Below are positions 37,823 through 45,991 of a stretch of DNA of 64,000 bases, in pieces. This DNA is from Pseudaeromonas aegiceratis (lineage in GTDB: Bacteria; Pseudomonadota; Gammaproteobacteria; Enterobacterales; Aeromonadaceae), in NCBI RefSeq assembly GCF_046254905.1, contig NZ_CP158016.1, positions 2,542,001-2,606,000 of the forward strand, in the 5' to 3' direction. Within the stretch, counting starts at the first letter, position 1, and each line of letters begins with the position of its first letter. Below the pieces are notes generated by a model. That model worked only from the letters and a program-made list of their open reading frames with translations. It did not search any database and was not told where the DNA came from. Made by a program: the position numbers and the translations under genes.

Positions 37823-39580
37823 ATGCAGACATTTATTCCCGGCAAAGACGCCGCCCTGGAAGAGAGCATCAGCCGCTTCCACACCAAGCTCCGCCAACTG
37901 GGTTTTGACATAGAGGAAGCCTCCTGGCTCAACCCTGTGCCCCACGTCTGGTCGGTCCATATCCGGGATAAGGAATGCCCGCTGTGCTTCACCAACGGCA
38001 AGGGTGCCAGCAAGAAGGCCGCCTTGGCCTCGGCCCTGGGAGAGTATTTCGAACGCCTCTCCACCAACTACTTCTTCGCCGACTTCTATCTGGGGCAGGA
38101 AATCGCCGACGCCCCCTTCGTCCATTACCCGGACGAGCAGTGGTTCCCCGTCCCGGAGGATGGCGAGCTGCCTGACGGCCTGCTGGATGACTACACCCGC
38201 GACTTCTACGACCCTGAGGGTGAGCTCTCTGCCGACATGCTGGTGGATCTGCAATCGGGCAATGCCGAGCGCGGCATCTGCGCCCTGCCATTTGTCCGGC
38301 AGGACAACGGCCAGCAGGTGTTCATCCCCATGAATATCGTCGGCAACCTGTATGTCTCCAACGGCATGAGCGCCGGTAACACCCCCACCGAGGCCCGCAC
38401 CCAGGGGCTCTCCGAGGTGTTTGAGCGCCACGTGAAGAACCGCATCATCGCCGAGGCGCTCTCCCTGCCGGAGATCCCGGCCGGGGTGGTGGCCCGCTAC
38501 CCCGGCATTCAGGAGGCCATCGCCACCCTGGAGCACGAGGGTTTCCCCATCTATTGCTACGATGCCTCCCTGGGTGGCCGCTATCCGGTGATCTGCGTGG
38601 TCTTGCTCAACCCGGCCAACGGCACCTGTTTCGCCTCCTTCGGCGCCCATCCGCGCTTCGAGGTGGCCTTCGAGCGCACCGTCACCGAGCTGCTTCAGGG
38701 ACGCGGCCTCAAGGATCTGGACGTGTTCGCCCCGCCGGCCTTCGACAATGACGAGGTGGCGGATCAGCACAACCTGGAGACCCACTTCATCGACTCCTCC
38801 GGGCTCATCAGCTGGGATCTGTTCAAGACCGAGCCGGACTTCGAATTTGCCGACTGGAACTTTGCCGGCAGCACAGAGCAGGAGTTCAACCACCTGCTGG
38901 GCATCTTCCATGAGCTGGAGCAGCCGGTGTACATCGCCGATTACCAGCATCTGGGGGTCTACGCCTGCCGCATCCTGGTCCCCGGCATGTCCGACATCTA
39001 TCCCGCCGAAGATCTGGTGCTGGCCAACAACAATATGGGCGCCGGCTGGCGCGAGGCCGTGCTGGCGTTGCCCGCCAGTGAGGGCAGTCCGGCCGATTAC
39101 GCCGAGTTCTTGCAAAGCCTGGAAGACGAAGGGTTTGATGATCAGACCCGGGTGCGGGAGCTGCTGGGCATCGCCGCCGACAAGGGGACCGGCTGGCATA
39201 CCCTGCGGGTGGGAGAGCTCAAGTGCCTGCTGGCCCTGGCCGCCGGGCAGTTGGACGAAGCCACCCACTGGTGTCAGTGGACCCAGGACTTCAACGCCAG
39301 CGTGTTCAGCACAGAACGCAGTACCTTCTACCGCTGCCTGGGCCAGAGCCTAAGCCTGTTTGCAGACGAGTCCCGTGATCCCACAACCTATCGCCCGGCC
39401 TTTGAGCGCTTGTATGGCGCCAGCACGGTGGCGGCCGCCTGGGCTCACATCGAGGGCAGTCAGCGCTTCTACGGCCTGGTGGCGGACGATGGTAGCTTGA
39501 GCCAATTCAAGTCCCACCAGCAGCTGCTGGCCACCTATGCAAAGTTGCAACGGGCCAAGCAGGCCCACTGGGGCGTCTAA
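37823..39580 (+). CDS. ycaO: YcaO-domain protein (E. coli YcaO orthologue)
   Basis: The 585-residue product matches E. coli YcaO from end to end (start MQTFIPGKDAALEESISRFH; LCFTNGKGASKKAALASALG; MNIVGNLYVSNGMSAGNTPT; C-terminal TPR-like part). The N-terminal two thirds is the ATP-dependent YcaO cyclodehydratase-like domain. In E. coli the protein was linked to ribosomal protein S12 beta-methylthiolation by RimO. No azoline peptide precursor or dehydrogenase is nearby. The ATG at 37823 is chosen by this alignment. It lies upstream of focA, as in E. coli. Confidence 0.95.
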   Translation: MQTFIPGKDAALEESISRFHTKLRQLGFDIEEASWLNPVPHVWSVHIRDKECPLCFTNGKGASKKAALASALGEYFERLSTNYFFADFYLGQEIADAPFVHYPDEQWFPVPEDGELPDGLLDDYTRDFYDPEGELSADMLVDLQSGNAERGICALPFVRQDNGQQVFIPMNIVGNLYVSNGMSAGNTPTEARTQGLSEVFERHVKNRIIAEALSLPEIPAGVVARYPGIQEAIATLEHEGFPIYCYDASLGGRYPVICVVLLNPANGTCFASFGAHPRFEVAFERTVTELLQGRGLKDLDVFAPPAFDNDEVADQHNLETHFIDSSGLISWDLFKTEPDFEFADWNFAGSTEQEFNHLLGIFHELEQPVYIADYQHLGVYACRILVPGMSDIYPAEDLVLANNNMGAGWREAVLALPASEGSPADYAEFLQSLEDEGFDDQTRVRELLGIAADKGTGWHTLRVGELKCLLALAAGQLDEATHWCQWTQDFNASVFSTERSTFYRCLGQSLSLFADESRDPTTYRPAFERLYGASTVAAAWAHIEGSQRFYGLVADDGSLSQFKSHQQLLATYAKLQRAKQAHWGV

Positions 39581-39595
39581 ACCCGATACAGGACA

Positions 39596-39618
39596 GGGCG
39601 GCAGTAGCCGCCCTTTTT
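39596..39618 (+). terminator. Terminator of ycaO
   Basis: GGGCGGC (39596-39602), loop AGTA, GCCGCCC (39607-39613) and five T form a strong hairpin 15 bp after the ycaO stop. It separates ycaO from focA transcription. Confidence 0.92.
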
Positions 39619-39785
39619 ATTGCCGGCTTTTCATGCAGAGGGTGTACACTGAGGCGGCAGCAAAGCCCTGTCGTGGGGGGAACCAAATCCGTGGGACTCT
39701 GTCGAATATAAGGTTCGCCCCTTGGATGAAATTTGATGCATACTATTTACAGCTTTGTAAGCCAGTGACAGCTCAAAAGCGATCG

Positions 39786-39802
39786 ATGTAGTAAAATTAC
39801 AT
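39786..39802. promoter_or_regulatory. Inverted repeat in the focA upstream region
   Basis: ATGTA (39786-39790) and TACAT (39798-39802) flank a 7-bp AT-rich centre, about 80 bp before the predicted focA start. It may be an operator for an anaerobic or metabolic regulator; it does not match FNR, ArcA or TyrR sites exactly. The rest of the 39619-39896 gap is AT-rich compared with its surroundings and holds no gene. Confidence 0.3.
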
Positions 39803-39818
39803 AATCAACCCGGCGAAA

Positions 39819-39860
39819 TTGATCTAAGGCAATTTTGAACAATTTCTTTGTTGATATGAT
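39819..39860 (+). promoter_or_regulatory. Predicted FNR-dependent promoter of focA-pflB
   Basis: TTGAT, 4 nt, GGCAA at 39819-39832 matches the FNR consensus TTGAT-N4-ATCAA at 8 of 10 bases. A -10-like TATGAT lies at 39855-39860. If transcription starts at 39867 (normal distance from this -10), the FNR site is centred at -41.5, the exact class II activation position. No good -35 box is present, as expected for an activator-dependent promoter. Confidence 0.55.
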
Positions 39861-39896
39861 TACTACAGGATAATTACCACAGCGGAAGCCCCCACA

Positions 39897-40727
39897 GTGA
39901 AAGCAGAATCGCCCTTTGACTGTCTAAAGCCAGAAGCCATCGCCGCCCTGGCCGAAGACATCACCTACGGTAAGGCCACCAAGCCTGCCGCCAAAACCTT
40001 CCAACTGGCTATCTTCGCCGGTGCCTTTATCGCCATCGCCTTCATCTTCTACATCACGGTCGTCTCCCAAGGCGGTAGCAAGTTGGCCGGTGGCCTCTGC
40101 TTCTCCCTGGGCCTGATCCTGTGTGTGATCTTGGGCGGTGAGCTGTTCACCTCGAGTACCCTTACCCTGGTGGCCAAGGCCGCCAAGCGCATCACCTGGA
40201 CCCAGATGCTGCGGAACTGGGCACTGGTATACTCCGGCAACCTGGTGGGTGGCCTCATCATGGTGACCCTCATAGTGCTGTCCAGCCAGTACACCGCCGG
40301 CGACGGCCAATGGGGCCTGGCTGCCCTGAACACGGCACAGCACAAGCTGCACCATACCTTTATCGAAGCGGTCGCCCTGGGCACCATGTGTAACATCATG
40401 GTCTGCCTGGCAGTTTGGATGGCCTTTGGTGGCCGTACCATGACCGACAAGGCCCTCATCATGGTGCTGCCGGTTGGTATGTTCGTCGCGTCAGGCTTCG
40501 AGCACAGCATCGCCAACATGTTTATGATCCCGGTAGGCATCGCCATTCATGCCCTGGCCGGCCCCGAGTTCTGGACTGCAATCGGTGCAGATCCGGCCAA
40601 GTACGCTGACTTGACCGTAAGCCACTTTATCTTCAAAAACCTGATACCGGTTACCATCGGCAACATCATCGGCGGTGGCGTCATGATCGGCCTGACTAAC
40701 TGGTTTATTTTCCGTCGCCATCACTGA
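39897..40727 (+). CDS. focA: Formate channel FocA
   Basis: FocA is a pentameric inner-membrane channel that exports and re-imports formate. The 276-residue product matches the FNT family: start KAESPFDCLKPEAIAALAED, LGGELFTSSTLTLVAKAAKR, NLVGGLIMV, and the gating His in VASGFEHSIANMFMIP. It starts with GTG (39897), as does E. coli focA, with a GGAAG ribosome site. It is 45 bp upstream of pflB and probably cotranscribed with it. Confidence 0.96.
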   Translation: MKAESPFDCLKPEAIAALAEDITYGKATKPAAKTFQLAIFAGAFIAIAFIFYITVVSQGGSKLAGGLCFSLGLILCVILGGELFTSSTLTLVAKAAKRITWTQMLRNWALVYSGNLVGGLIMVTLIVLSSQYTAGDGQWGLAALNTAQHKLHHTFIEAVALGTMCNIMVCLAVWMAFGGRTMTDKALIMVLPVGMFVASGFEHSIANMFMIPVGIAIHALAGPEFWTAIGADPAKYADLTVSHFIFKNLIPVTIGNIIGGGVMIGLTNWFIFRRHH

Positions 40728-40772
40728 TGGCGCGGGATGCTTAGACAATCAATACCGAAGAGGTAATGAAAC

Positions 40773-43055
40773 ATGGCAGAGCTTAACGAAAAGTGTCTGA
40801 ACGCTTGGGAAGGCTTCCAATCCGGAGCCTGGCAGACTGAAGTCAACACCCGCGACTTCATTCAGAAAAACTACACCCCGTACGAAGGCGATGAATCCTT
40901 CCTGGCCGGTGCCACCGCCGCCACCACTAAGCTGTGGGACAAGGTGATGGAAGGCATCAAGGAAGAGAACCGCACTCACGCGCCCATCGACTTTGATACC
41001 GATCTTCCGTCCACCATCACTTCCCACGATGCCGGTTATATCGACCAAGGTCTGGAGAAGATCGTTGGTCTGCAGACTGACAAGCCTCTGAAGCGTGCCA
41101 TTATCGCCTTCGGCGGTATCAACATGGTGAAGAACTCTTGCGAAGTGTACGGTCGTCATCTGGATCCTCAAGTTGAGAAGATCTTTACCGAATACCGCAA
41201 GACCCACAACCAGGGTGTATTCGACGTCTATACCAAGGACATCCGTAACTGCCGTAAGTCCGGTGTCATCACCGGTCTGCCGGATGCCTACGGTCGTGGC
41301 CGCATCATCGGTGACTACCGCCGTATCGCCCTGTACGGTGTGGACTTCCTGATGAAGGACAAGTTCGCCCAGTTCAACTCTCTGCAAGCCAAGATGGAAG
41401 CCGGTGAAGATCTGGAAGCCACCATCCGCCTGCGTGAAGAGATCAACGATCAGTACAAGGCTCTGGGTCAACTGAAGGAAATGGCTGCCAAGTACGGTTG
41501 CGACATCTCCGGCCCGGCCACTACCGCTCAGGAAGCCGTACAGGCCACCTACTTCGGTTACCTGGCTGCCGTTAAGTCTCAAAACGGCGCCGCTATGTCC
41601 TTCGGCCGTACCGCCACCTTCCTGGACATCTACTTCGAACGCGATCTGAAGAAGGGTCTGATCACCGAGCAAGACGCTCAGGAAATCATCGACCACCTGA
41701 TCATGAAGCTGCGTATGGTGCGCTTCCTGCGTACCCCCGAATACGACACCCTGTTCTCCGGCGACCCGATTTGGGCCACCGAATCCCTGGGTGGTATGGG
41801 CGTTGACGGTCGCACCCTGGTTACCAAGAACAGCTTCCGTTACCTGAACACCCTGTACACCATGGGCCCGTCTCCCGAGCCGAACATGACCATCCTGTGG
41901 TCTGAACAGCTGCCCCTGGGCTTCAAGAAGTTCTGTGCCAAGGTATCCATCGATACCTCTTCAGTGCAGTACGAAAACGACGACCTGATGCGTAACGACT
42001 TCAACAACGATGACTATGCCATCGCCTGTTGTGTGTCCCCGATGATCGTCGGCAAGATGATGCAATTCTTCGGCGCCCGCGCCAACCTGGCCAAGACCAT
42101 GCTGTACGCCATCAACGGCGGTGTGGACGAGAAGCTGAAGATGCAAGTCGGTCCCAAGACCGCCCCCATCCAGGGCGAGTATCTGGAATTCGACGAAGTC
42201 ATGGATCGCCTGGATCACTTCATGGATTGGCTGGCTACCCAGTACGTCACCGCCCTGAACATCATCCACTACATGCACGACAAGTACAGCTACGAAGCCA
42301 TCCAGATGGCGCTGCACGATCGTGACGTGATCCGCACCATGGCCTGTGGTATCGCCGGTCTGTCCGTGACCGCCGACTCCCTGTCCGCCATCAAGTACGC
42401 CAAGGTTAAGCCGGTGCGTGATGAAGACGGTCTGGCCATCGACTTCGAAATCGAAGGCGAATACCCGCAGTTCGGTAACAACGACGAGCGCGTCGATGCC
42501 ATCGCCTGTGACCTGGTTGAACGCTTCATGAAGAAGATCCAGAGCCACAAGACCTACCGCAACGCCGTGCCGACCCAGTCCATCCTGACCATCACCTCCA
42601 ACGTGGTGTACGGTAAGAAGACAGGTAACACTCCGGATGGTCGTCGCGCCGGTGCACCGTTCGGCCCGGGTGCCAACCCGATGCACGGTCGTGATCAGAA
42701 GGGCGCCGTCGCCTCTCTGACCTCCGTGGCCAAGCTGCCGTTTGCCTACGCGAAGGATGGTATCTCCTACACCTTCTCCATCGTGCCGAACGCCCTGGGC
42801 AAGCAAGAAGATGCCCAGAAGCTGAACCTGGTCGGTCTGATGGATGGTTACTTCCACCACGAAGCCAACATCGAAGGCGGTCAGCACCTGAACGTCAACG
42901 TGATGAACCGTGAGATGCTGCTGGATGCCATGGAAAACCCCGAAAAGTATCCCCAGCTGACCATCCGCGTTTCCGGCTACGCCGTTCGCTTCAACTCCTT
43001 GACCAAGGAGCAACAGCAGGACGTCATCACCCGGACCTTCACCCAATCCATGTAA
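40773..43055 (+). CDS. pflB: Formate C-acetyltransferase (pyruvate formate-lyase, PflB)
   Basis: PflB splits pyruvate with CoA into acetyl-CoA and formate by a glycyl-radical mechanism. The 760-residue product has the active-site Cys pair at residues 419-420 (YAIACCVSPM) and the radical Gly735 in RVSGYAVRFNSLTKEQQQDV. The gene uses a more biased codon set (CTG, GGT, GTT, AAG) than its neighbours, consistent with high expression. A terminator follows at 43077 before pflA. Confidence 0.98.
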   Translation: MAELNEKCLNAWEGFQSGAWQTEVNTRDFIQKNYTPYEGDESFLAGATAATTKLWDKVMEGIKEENRTHAPIDFDTDLPSTITSHDAGYIDQGLEKIVGLQTDKPLKRAIIAFGGINMVKNSCEVYGRHLDPQVEKIFTEYRKTHNQGVFDVYTKDIRNCRKSGVITGLPDAYGRGRIIGDYRRIALYGVDFLMKDKFAQFNSLQAKMEAGEDLEATIRLREEINDQYKALGQLKEMAAKYGCDISGPATTAQEAVQATYFGYLAAVKSQNGAAMSFGRTATFLDIYFERDLKKGLITEQDAQEIIDHLIMKLRMVRFLRTPEYDTLFSGDPIWATESLGGMGVDGRTLVTKNSFRYLNTLYTMGPSPEPNMTILWSEQLPLGFKKFCAKVSIDTSSVQYENDDLMRNDFNNDDYAIACCVSPMIVGKMMQFFGARANLAKTMLYAINGGVDEKLKMQVGPKTAPIQGEYLEFDEVMDRLDHFMDWLATQYVTALNIIHYMHDKYSYEAIQMALHDRDVIRTMACGIAGLSVTADSLSAIKYAKVKPVRDEDGLAIDFEIEGEYPQFGNNDERVDAIACDLVERFMKKIQSHKTYRNAVPTQSILTITSNVVYGKKTGNTPDGRRAGAPFGPGANPMHGRDQKGAVASLTSVAKLPFAYAKDGISYTFSIVPNALGKQEDAQKLNLVGLMDGYFHHEANIEGGQHLNVNVMNREMLLDAMENPEKYPQLTIRVSGYAVRFNSLTKEQQQDVITRTFTQSM

Positions 43056-43076
43056 GATTGGTTGCAGGCACATCAA

Positions 43077-43102
43077 ACCCCCGGCTCGCCGGGGGTTTTT
43101 TT
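43077..43102 (+). terminator. Terminator between pflB and pflA
   Basis: ACCCCCGG, loop CTCG, CCGGGGGT and seven T form a strong hairpin 21 bp after the pflB stop. pflA should then depend on its own promoter or on read-through, matching the need for less activating enzyme than PflB. A TTACTG-17-TATGGC sequence around 43133-43161 is a weak promoter candidate. Confidence 0.92.
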
Positions 43103-43189
43103 ATGCCTGCGACACCCGGGTTCCTCGGGTGCCTTACTGGCCCATCTGTAATACACTATGGCCATTTACAGACCCTTTCGGAGCAAACC

Positions 43190-43936
43190 ATGACAGTCAA
43201 GGGACGCATCCACTCCGTCGAGACCTGCGGTACCGTCGACGGCCCCGGGATCCGGTTCATCGCCTTCATGCAAGGCTGCCTGATGCGCTGCAAGTACTGC
43301 CACAACCGCGACACCTGGGATACCGAGGATGGCCGCGAGGTGACGGTAGACGAGCTGATGAAGGATCTGATGACCTATCGTCACTTCATGAATGCCTCGG
43401 GCGGTGGTGTCACCGCCTCCGGCGGCGAAGCCACCTTGCAAAAAGAGTTCGTCACCGAGTGGTTCAAGGCCTGCAAGGCCCAGGGGATCCATACCTGCCT
43501 GGATACCAATGGCTTTGTCCGCCACTACGATACCGCCCTGGATGAGTTGCTGGACAACGCCGATCTGGTGTTGTTGGACATCAAGCACATGAACGACGAG
43601 GTACATATTCCCCTCACCCACGTCAGCAACAAGTACTGCCTGGATTTTGCCCGCTACCTGGCCAAACGCGGCAAGAAGATGTGGATCCGCTACGTGGTGG
43701 TACCGGGCTGGAGCGACGATGAAGCCGGCGCCCAGGCCCTGGGCCAGTTTATCCACGACGAGCTGGGTGACTGTGTCGAGCGGGTCGAGCTGCTGCCCTA
43801 CCACGAGTTGGGCAAGCACAAGTGGATCGCCATGGGCGAGAAGTATGAGCTGGAAGGCGTGCGCCCGCCCAGCAAGGAGACCATGGAGAAGATCAAGAGC
43901 ATCCTCGCTCAGTACCACGATAACGTCTGTTACTAA
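43190..43936 (+). CDS. pflA: Pyruvate formate-lyase activating enzyme (PflA)
   Basis: PflA is a radical SAM enzyme that makes the glycyl radical of PflB. The 248-residue product has the CX3CX2C cluster motif at Cys30, Cys34 and Cys37 (GCLMRCKYCHN), the GGE-type block SGGEATLQ and DIKHMNDEVH. The ATG at 43190 is chosen because it matches E. coli PflA (MSVIGRIHSFESCGTVDGPG) and has GGAG 8 bp upstream; the open frame extends upstream without family similarity across the terminator. Confidence 0.96.
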   Translation: MTVKGRIHSVETCGTVDGPGIRFIAFMQGCLMRCKYCHNRDTWDTEDGREVTVDELMKDLMTYRHFMNASGGGVTASGGEATLQKEFVTEWFKACKAQGIHTCLDTNGFVRHYDTALDELLDNADLVLLDIKHMNDEVHIPLTHVSNKYCLDFARYLAKRGKKMWIRYVVVPGWSDDEAGAQALGQFIHDELGDCVERVELLPYHELGKHKWIAMGEKYELEGVRPPSKETMEKIKSILAQYHDNVCY

Positions 43937-43951
43937 GGCGGGATGCACAGA

Positions 43952-43982
43952 CAAAAAAACCACGGCATGCCGTGGTTTTTTT
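43952..43982. terminator. Bidirectional terminator between pflA and yfbV
   Basis: CCACGGCATGCCGTGG at 43960-43975 is a perfect palindrome flanked by seven A and seven T. It lies between the convergent pflA and yfbV genes (gap 57 bp) and serves both strands. Confidence 0.92.
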
Positions 43983-43993
43983 ATGGCCGCACC

Positions 43994-44416
43994 TCACAGA
44001 TCGAGGAAGGCGCGATCCAGCTTGTCAAAGGCCTGGCGCAGGGTGCGGGCCAGATCCAGATAACGGGGGGACGACGGCAAGGCCGGTTGCCCCAGCTTGG
44101 CATTCACCTCGAAATACCAGCGGGTCAAGGCGGCGGGCAGCGGCGAACGGGCCCGCTGCCCCAGCCAGTAAAGGCCCTGCAGCGGCAGGCTCAGCATGAA
44201 CAGCACAGAGGTGATCACAGATGGCCACCACTGGGTCAGGCCGTATTGCCACTGCAGCAGCAGGCTGACTCCCGCCAGACCGGGTAACACCTTGAGTGCC
44301 AGTGTCACGGCGGCAATCACCCGCGGCTCGGGAAACATGGCCCCTAATACTTTTTCTTGCGGCCAAGTGCGCATGTAATCAAGCCCCGCGTGAGGCCAAT
44401 TGCTAAAAACAGCCAT
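43994..44416 (-). CDS. yfbV: UPF0208 membrane protein YfbV
   Basis: A 140-residue inner-membrane protein with two hydrophobic segments (about residues 38-58 and 68-88) and a helical C-terminus. It is similar to E. coli YfbV (PHAGLDYMRTWPQEKVLGAM; LPPQLLKWYHEV-type block seen as LTRWYFEVNAKLGQ). Function is poorly known; E. coli YfbV has been linked to chromosome organisation at the Ter macrodomain border. As in E. coli it lies next to and divergent from ackA. The ATG at 44416 has AGAGGAAG upstream. Confidence 0.92.
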   Translation of the reverse strand: MAVFSNWPHAGLDYMRTWPQEKVLGAMFPEPRVIAAVTLALKVLPGLAGVSLLLQWQYGLTQWWPSVITSVLFMLSLPLQGLYWLGQRARSPLPAALTRWYFEVNAKLGQPALPSSPRYLDLARTLRQAFDKLDRAFLDL

Positions 44417-44480
44417 ATCTACTTCCTCTTGCCGCAAACCGCACAAAACATAGGGCTTTGTCCGCCAAAAAAAGAATATT

Positions 44481-44508
44481 TTGTGATTTTAAACTTTCCT
44501 TGTATTCT
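44481..44508 (+). promoter_or_regulatory. Promoter of ackA
   Basis: TTGTGA (44481-44486) and TATTCT (44503-44508) are 16 bp apart in an AT-rich patch of the 282-bp yfbV-ackA gap. A leader of about 185 nt follows. Confidence 0.6.
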
Positions 44509-44637
44509 GTGCCGCGCTCGAAATTTGACCCGGTCACCGGGCCCTTTCAAGCCTGCCAGACGGGCCCAGCCGACGCTCAATGCCGGCCATCCGTTTCCTG
44601 GCTCTGTGTCACCTTAATGTAAGAATACGTGATATTC

Positions 44638-44659
44638 CCGGAAAAGCCTGCTTTTCCGG
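44638..44659 (+). promoter_or_regulatory. Stem-loop in the ackA leader
   Basis: CCGGAAAAG and CTTTTCCGG form a perfect 9-bp stem with a 4-nt loop, about 40 bp before the ackA ATG and upstream of the AGGA ribosome site at 44684. No T-run follows, so it is more likely an mRNA stability or translation element than a terminator. Confidence 0.5.
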
Positions 44660-44698
44660 TCAGTAAACCCCCCTTTGACAAGATAGGATTTACGACGA

Positions 44699-45904
44699 AT
44701 GAGCAGCAAGCTGGTTCTTGTACTTAACTGCGGCAGTTCTTCTTTGAAGTTTGCCGTTATCGACGCCGCCAGTGGAGAGGAACAGCTCTCCGGCCTCGCC
44801 GAATGTCTCCAGCTGGACGACGCTCGTATCAAGTGGAAACTGGACGGTAACAAGGGTTCCGCCGAGTTGGGCGCCGGTGCCGCGCACCAGGCCGCACTGG
44901 ATTTTATCGTACGGGAAATCCTGGCCAATAAACCGGAGCTGAATGGCAATTTATTTGCCGTTGGCCACCGGGTGGTCCACGGCGGCGAGAAGTTCACCCG
45001 CTCCGTCATCATCAACGACGAAGTGATCCGTGGGATCGAAGACTGCGCCACCCTGGCCCCGCTGCACAACCCAGCTCACCTGGTGGGCATCCGTGCCGCC
45101 CAGCAGGCCTTCCCGGGTCTGCCCAATGTGGCCGTGTTTGATACCGCTTTCCACCAGACCATGCCCGAGCAGGCTTACCTCTATGCCCTGCCCTACAAGC
45201 TGTACAAGAAAAATGGCATTCGCCGCTACGGCATGCACGGCACCAGCCACTACTACATCAGCCTGCAGGCCGCCGAGATCCTCGGCAAGCCGGTGAACGA
45301 ACTGAACATCATCAACTGCCATCTGGGCAATGGCGGCTCCGTCTGTGCCATCAAGAACGGCCTGTCGGTAGATACCTCCATGGGCATGACCCCGTTGGAG
45401 GGCCTGGTGATGGGCACCCGCTGTGGCGATATCGATCCCGCCATCATCTTCCACCTGCACGATGCCCTGGGTTACAGCGTGGAGCAGATCAACAACCTGC
45501 TCACCAAGGAGTCCGGCCTGCTGGGCCTGACCGAGGTGACCAGCGACTGCCGCTACGCCGAAGACAACTACGACAGCGAAGTGGCCGCCAAGCGCGCCAT
45601 GGATCTGTACTGCTACCGTCTGGCCAAGACCATCGGCGGCTATGTGGCTGCCCTGGATGGCCGCCTGGATGCCGTGGTGTTCACCGGCGGTATCGGCGAG
45701 AACTCCGCCCCCATCCGTGAACTGACCCTCAACCGCCTGGGCCTGCTGGGCTTCAAGGTGAACCCGGAGGCCAACCTGACGGCACGGTTCGGCAAGCAGG
45801 GCATCATCTCTGAAGAGGGCAGTACCCTGGCCCTGGTGATCCCCACCAACGAGGAGTGGGTAATTGCCCAGGACGCGCTGGAATTGGTGGAAGCGAGTCA
45901 CTAA
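44699..45904 (+). CDS. ackA: Acetate kinase (AckA)
   Basis: AckA makes ATP and acetate from acetyl phosphate. The 401-residue product has both family signatures: VLNCGSSSLKFAVID at the N-terminus and MHGTSHYYISLQAAE in the middle; HLGNGGSVCAIKNG and FTGGIGENSAPIRE are phosphate-binding loops. It is followed by a terminator and then pta, as the acetate branch of the fermentation block that begins with pflB. Confidence 0.98.
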   Translation: MSSKLVLVLNCGSSSLKFAVIDAASGEEQLSGLAECLQLDDARIKWKLDGNKGSAELGAGAAHQAALDFIVREILANKPELNGNLFAVGHRVVHGGEKFTRSVIINDEVIRGIEDCATLAPLHNPAHLVGIRAAQQAFPGLPNVAVFDTAFHQTMPEQAYLYALPYKLYKKNGIRRYGMHGTSHYYISLQAAEILGKPVNELNIINCHLGNGGSVCAIKNGLSVDTSMGMTPLEGLVMGTRCGDIDPAIIFHLHDALGYSVEQINNLLTKESGLLGLTEVTSDCRYAEDNYDSEVAAKRAMDLYCYRLAKTIGGYVAALDGRLDAVVFTGGIGENSAPIRELTLNRLGLLGFKVNPEANLTARFGKQGIISEEGSTLALVIPTNEEWVIAQDALELVEASH

Positions 45905-45919
45905 GGGAGTACAATGTCG

Positions 45920-45944
45920 AGGCTGCCCAAGGGCAGCCTTTTTT
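45920..45944 (+). terminator. Terminator between ackA and pta
   Basis: AGGCTGCC (45920-45927) and GGCAGCCT (45932-45939) pair around a 4-nt loop and are followed by six T. It lies 15 bp after ackA, 48 bp before the pta start. Confidence 0.88.
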
Positions 45945-45991
45945 CATTAGCCGTCCAACGACAAGAGACACGCACTCAAGGGGATATATCA

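Noticed and set aside
37793..39268. Minus-strand open frame (491 codons) opposite ycaO
   Set aside because: Fully inside a conserved gene on the other strand, without ribosome site or domain features.
37823..39580. ycaO as part of a thiazole/oxazole peptide biosynthesis cluster
   Set aside because: The protein is an end-to-end match to stand-alone E. coli YcaO, and the neighbours are asd and fermentation genes; no precursor peptide, dehydrogenase or exporter is present.
45914..45991. N-terminal extension of Pta from an upstream ATG
   Set aside because: The extra 26 residues are translated from the ackA-pta terminator hairpin and have no match to Pta; the GTG at 45992 has a good ribosome site and aligns with E. 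coli.
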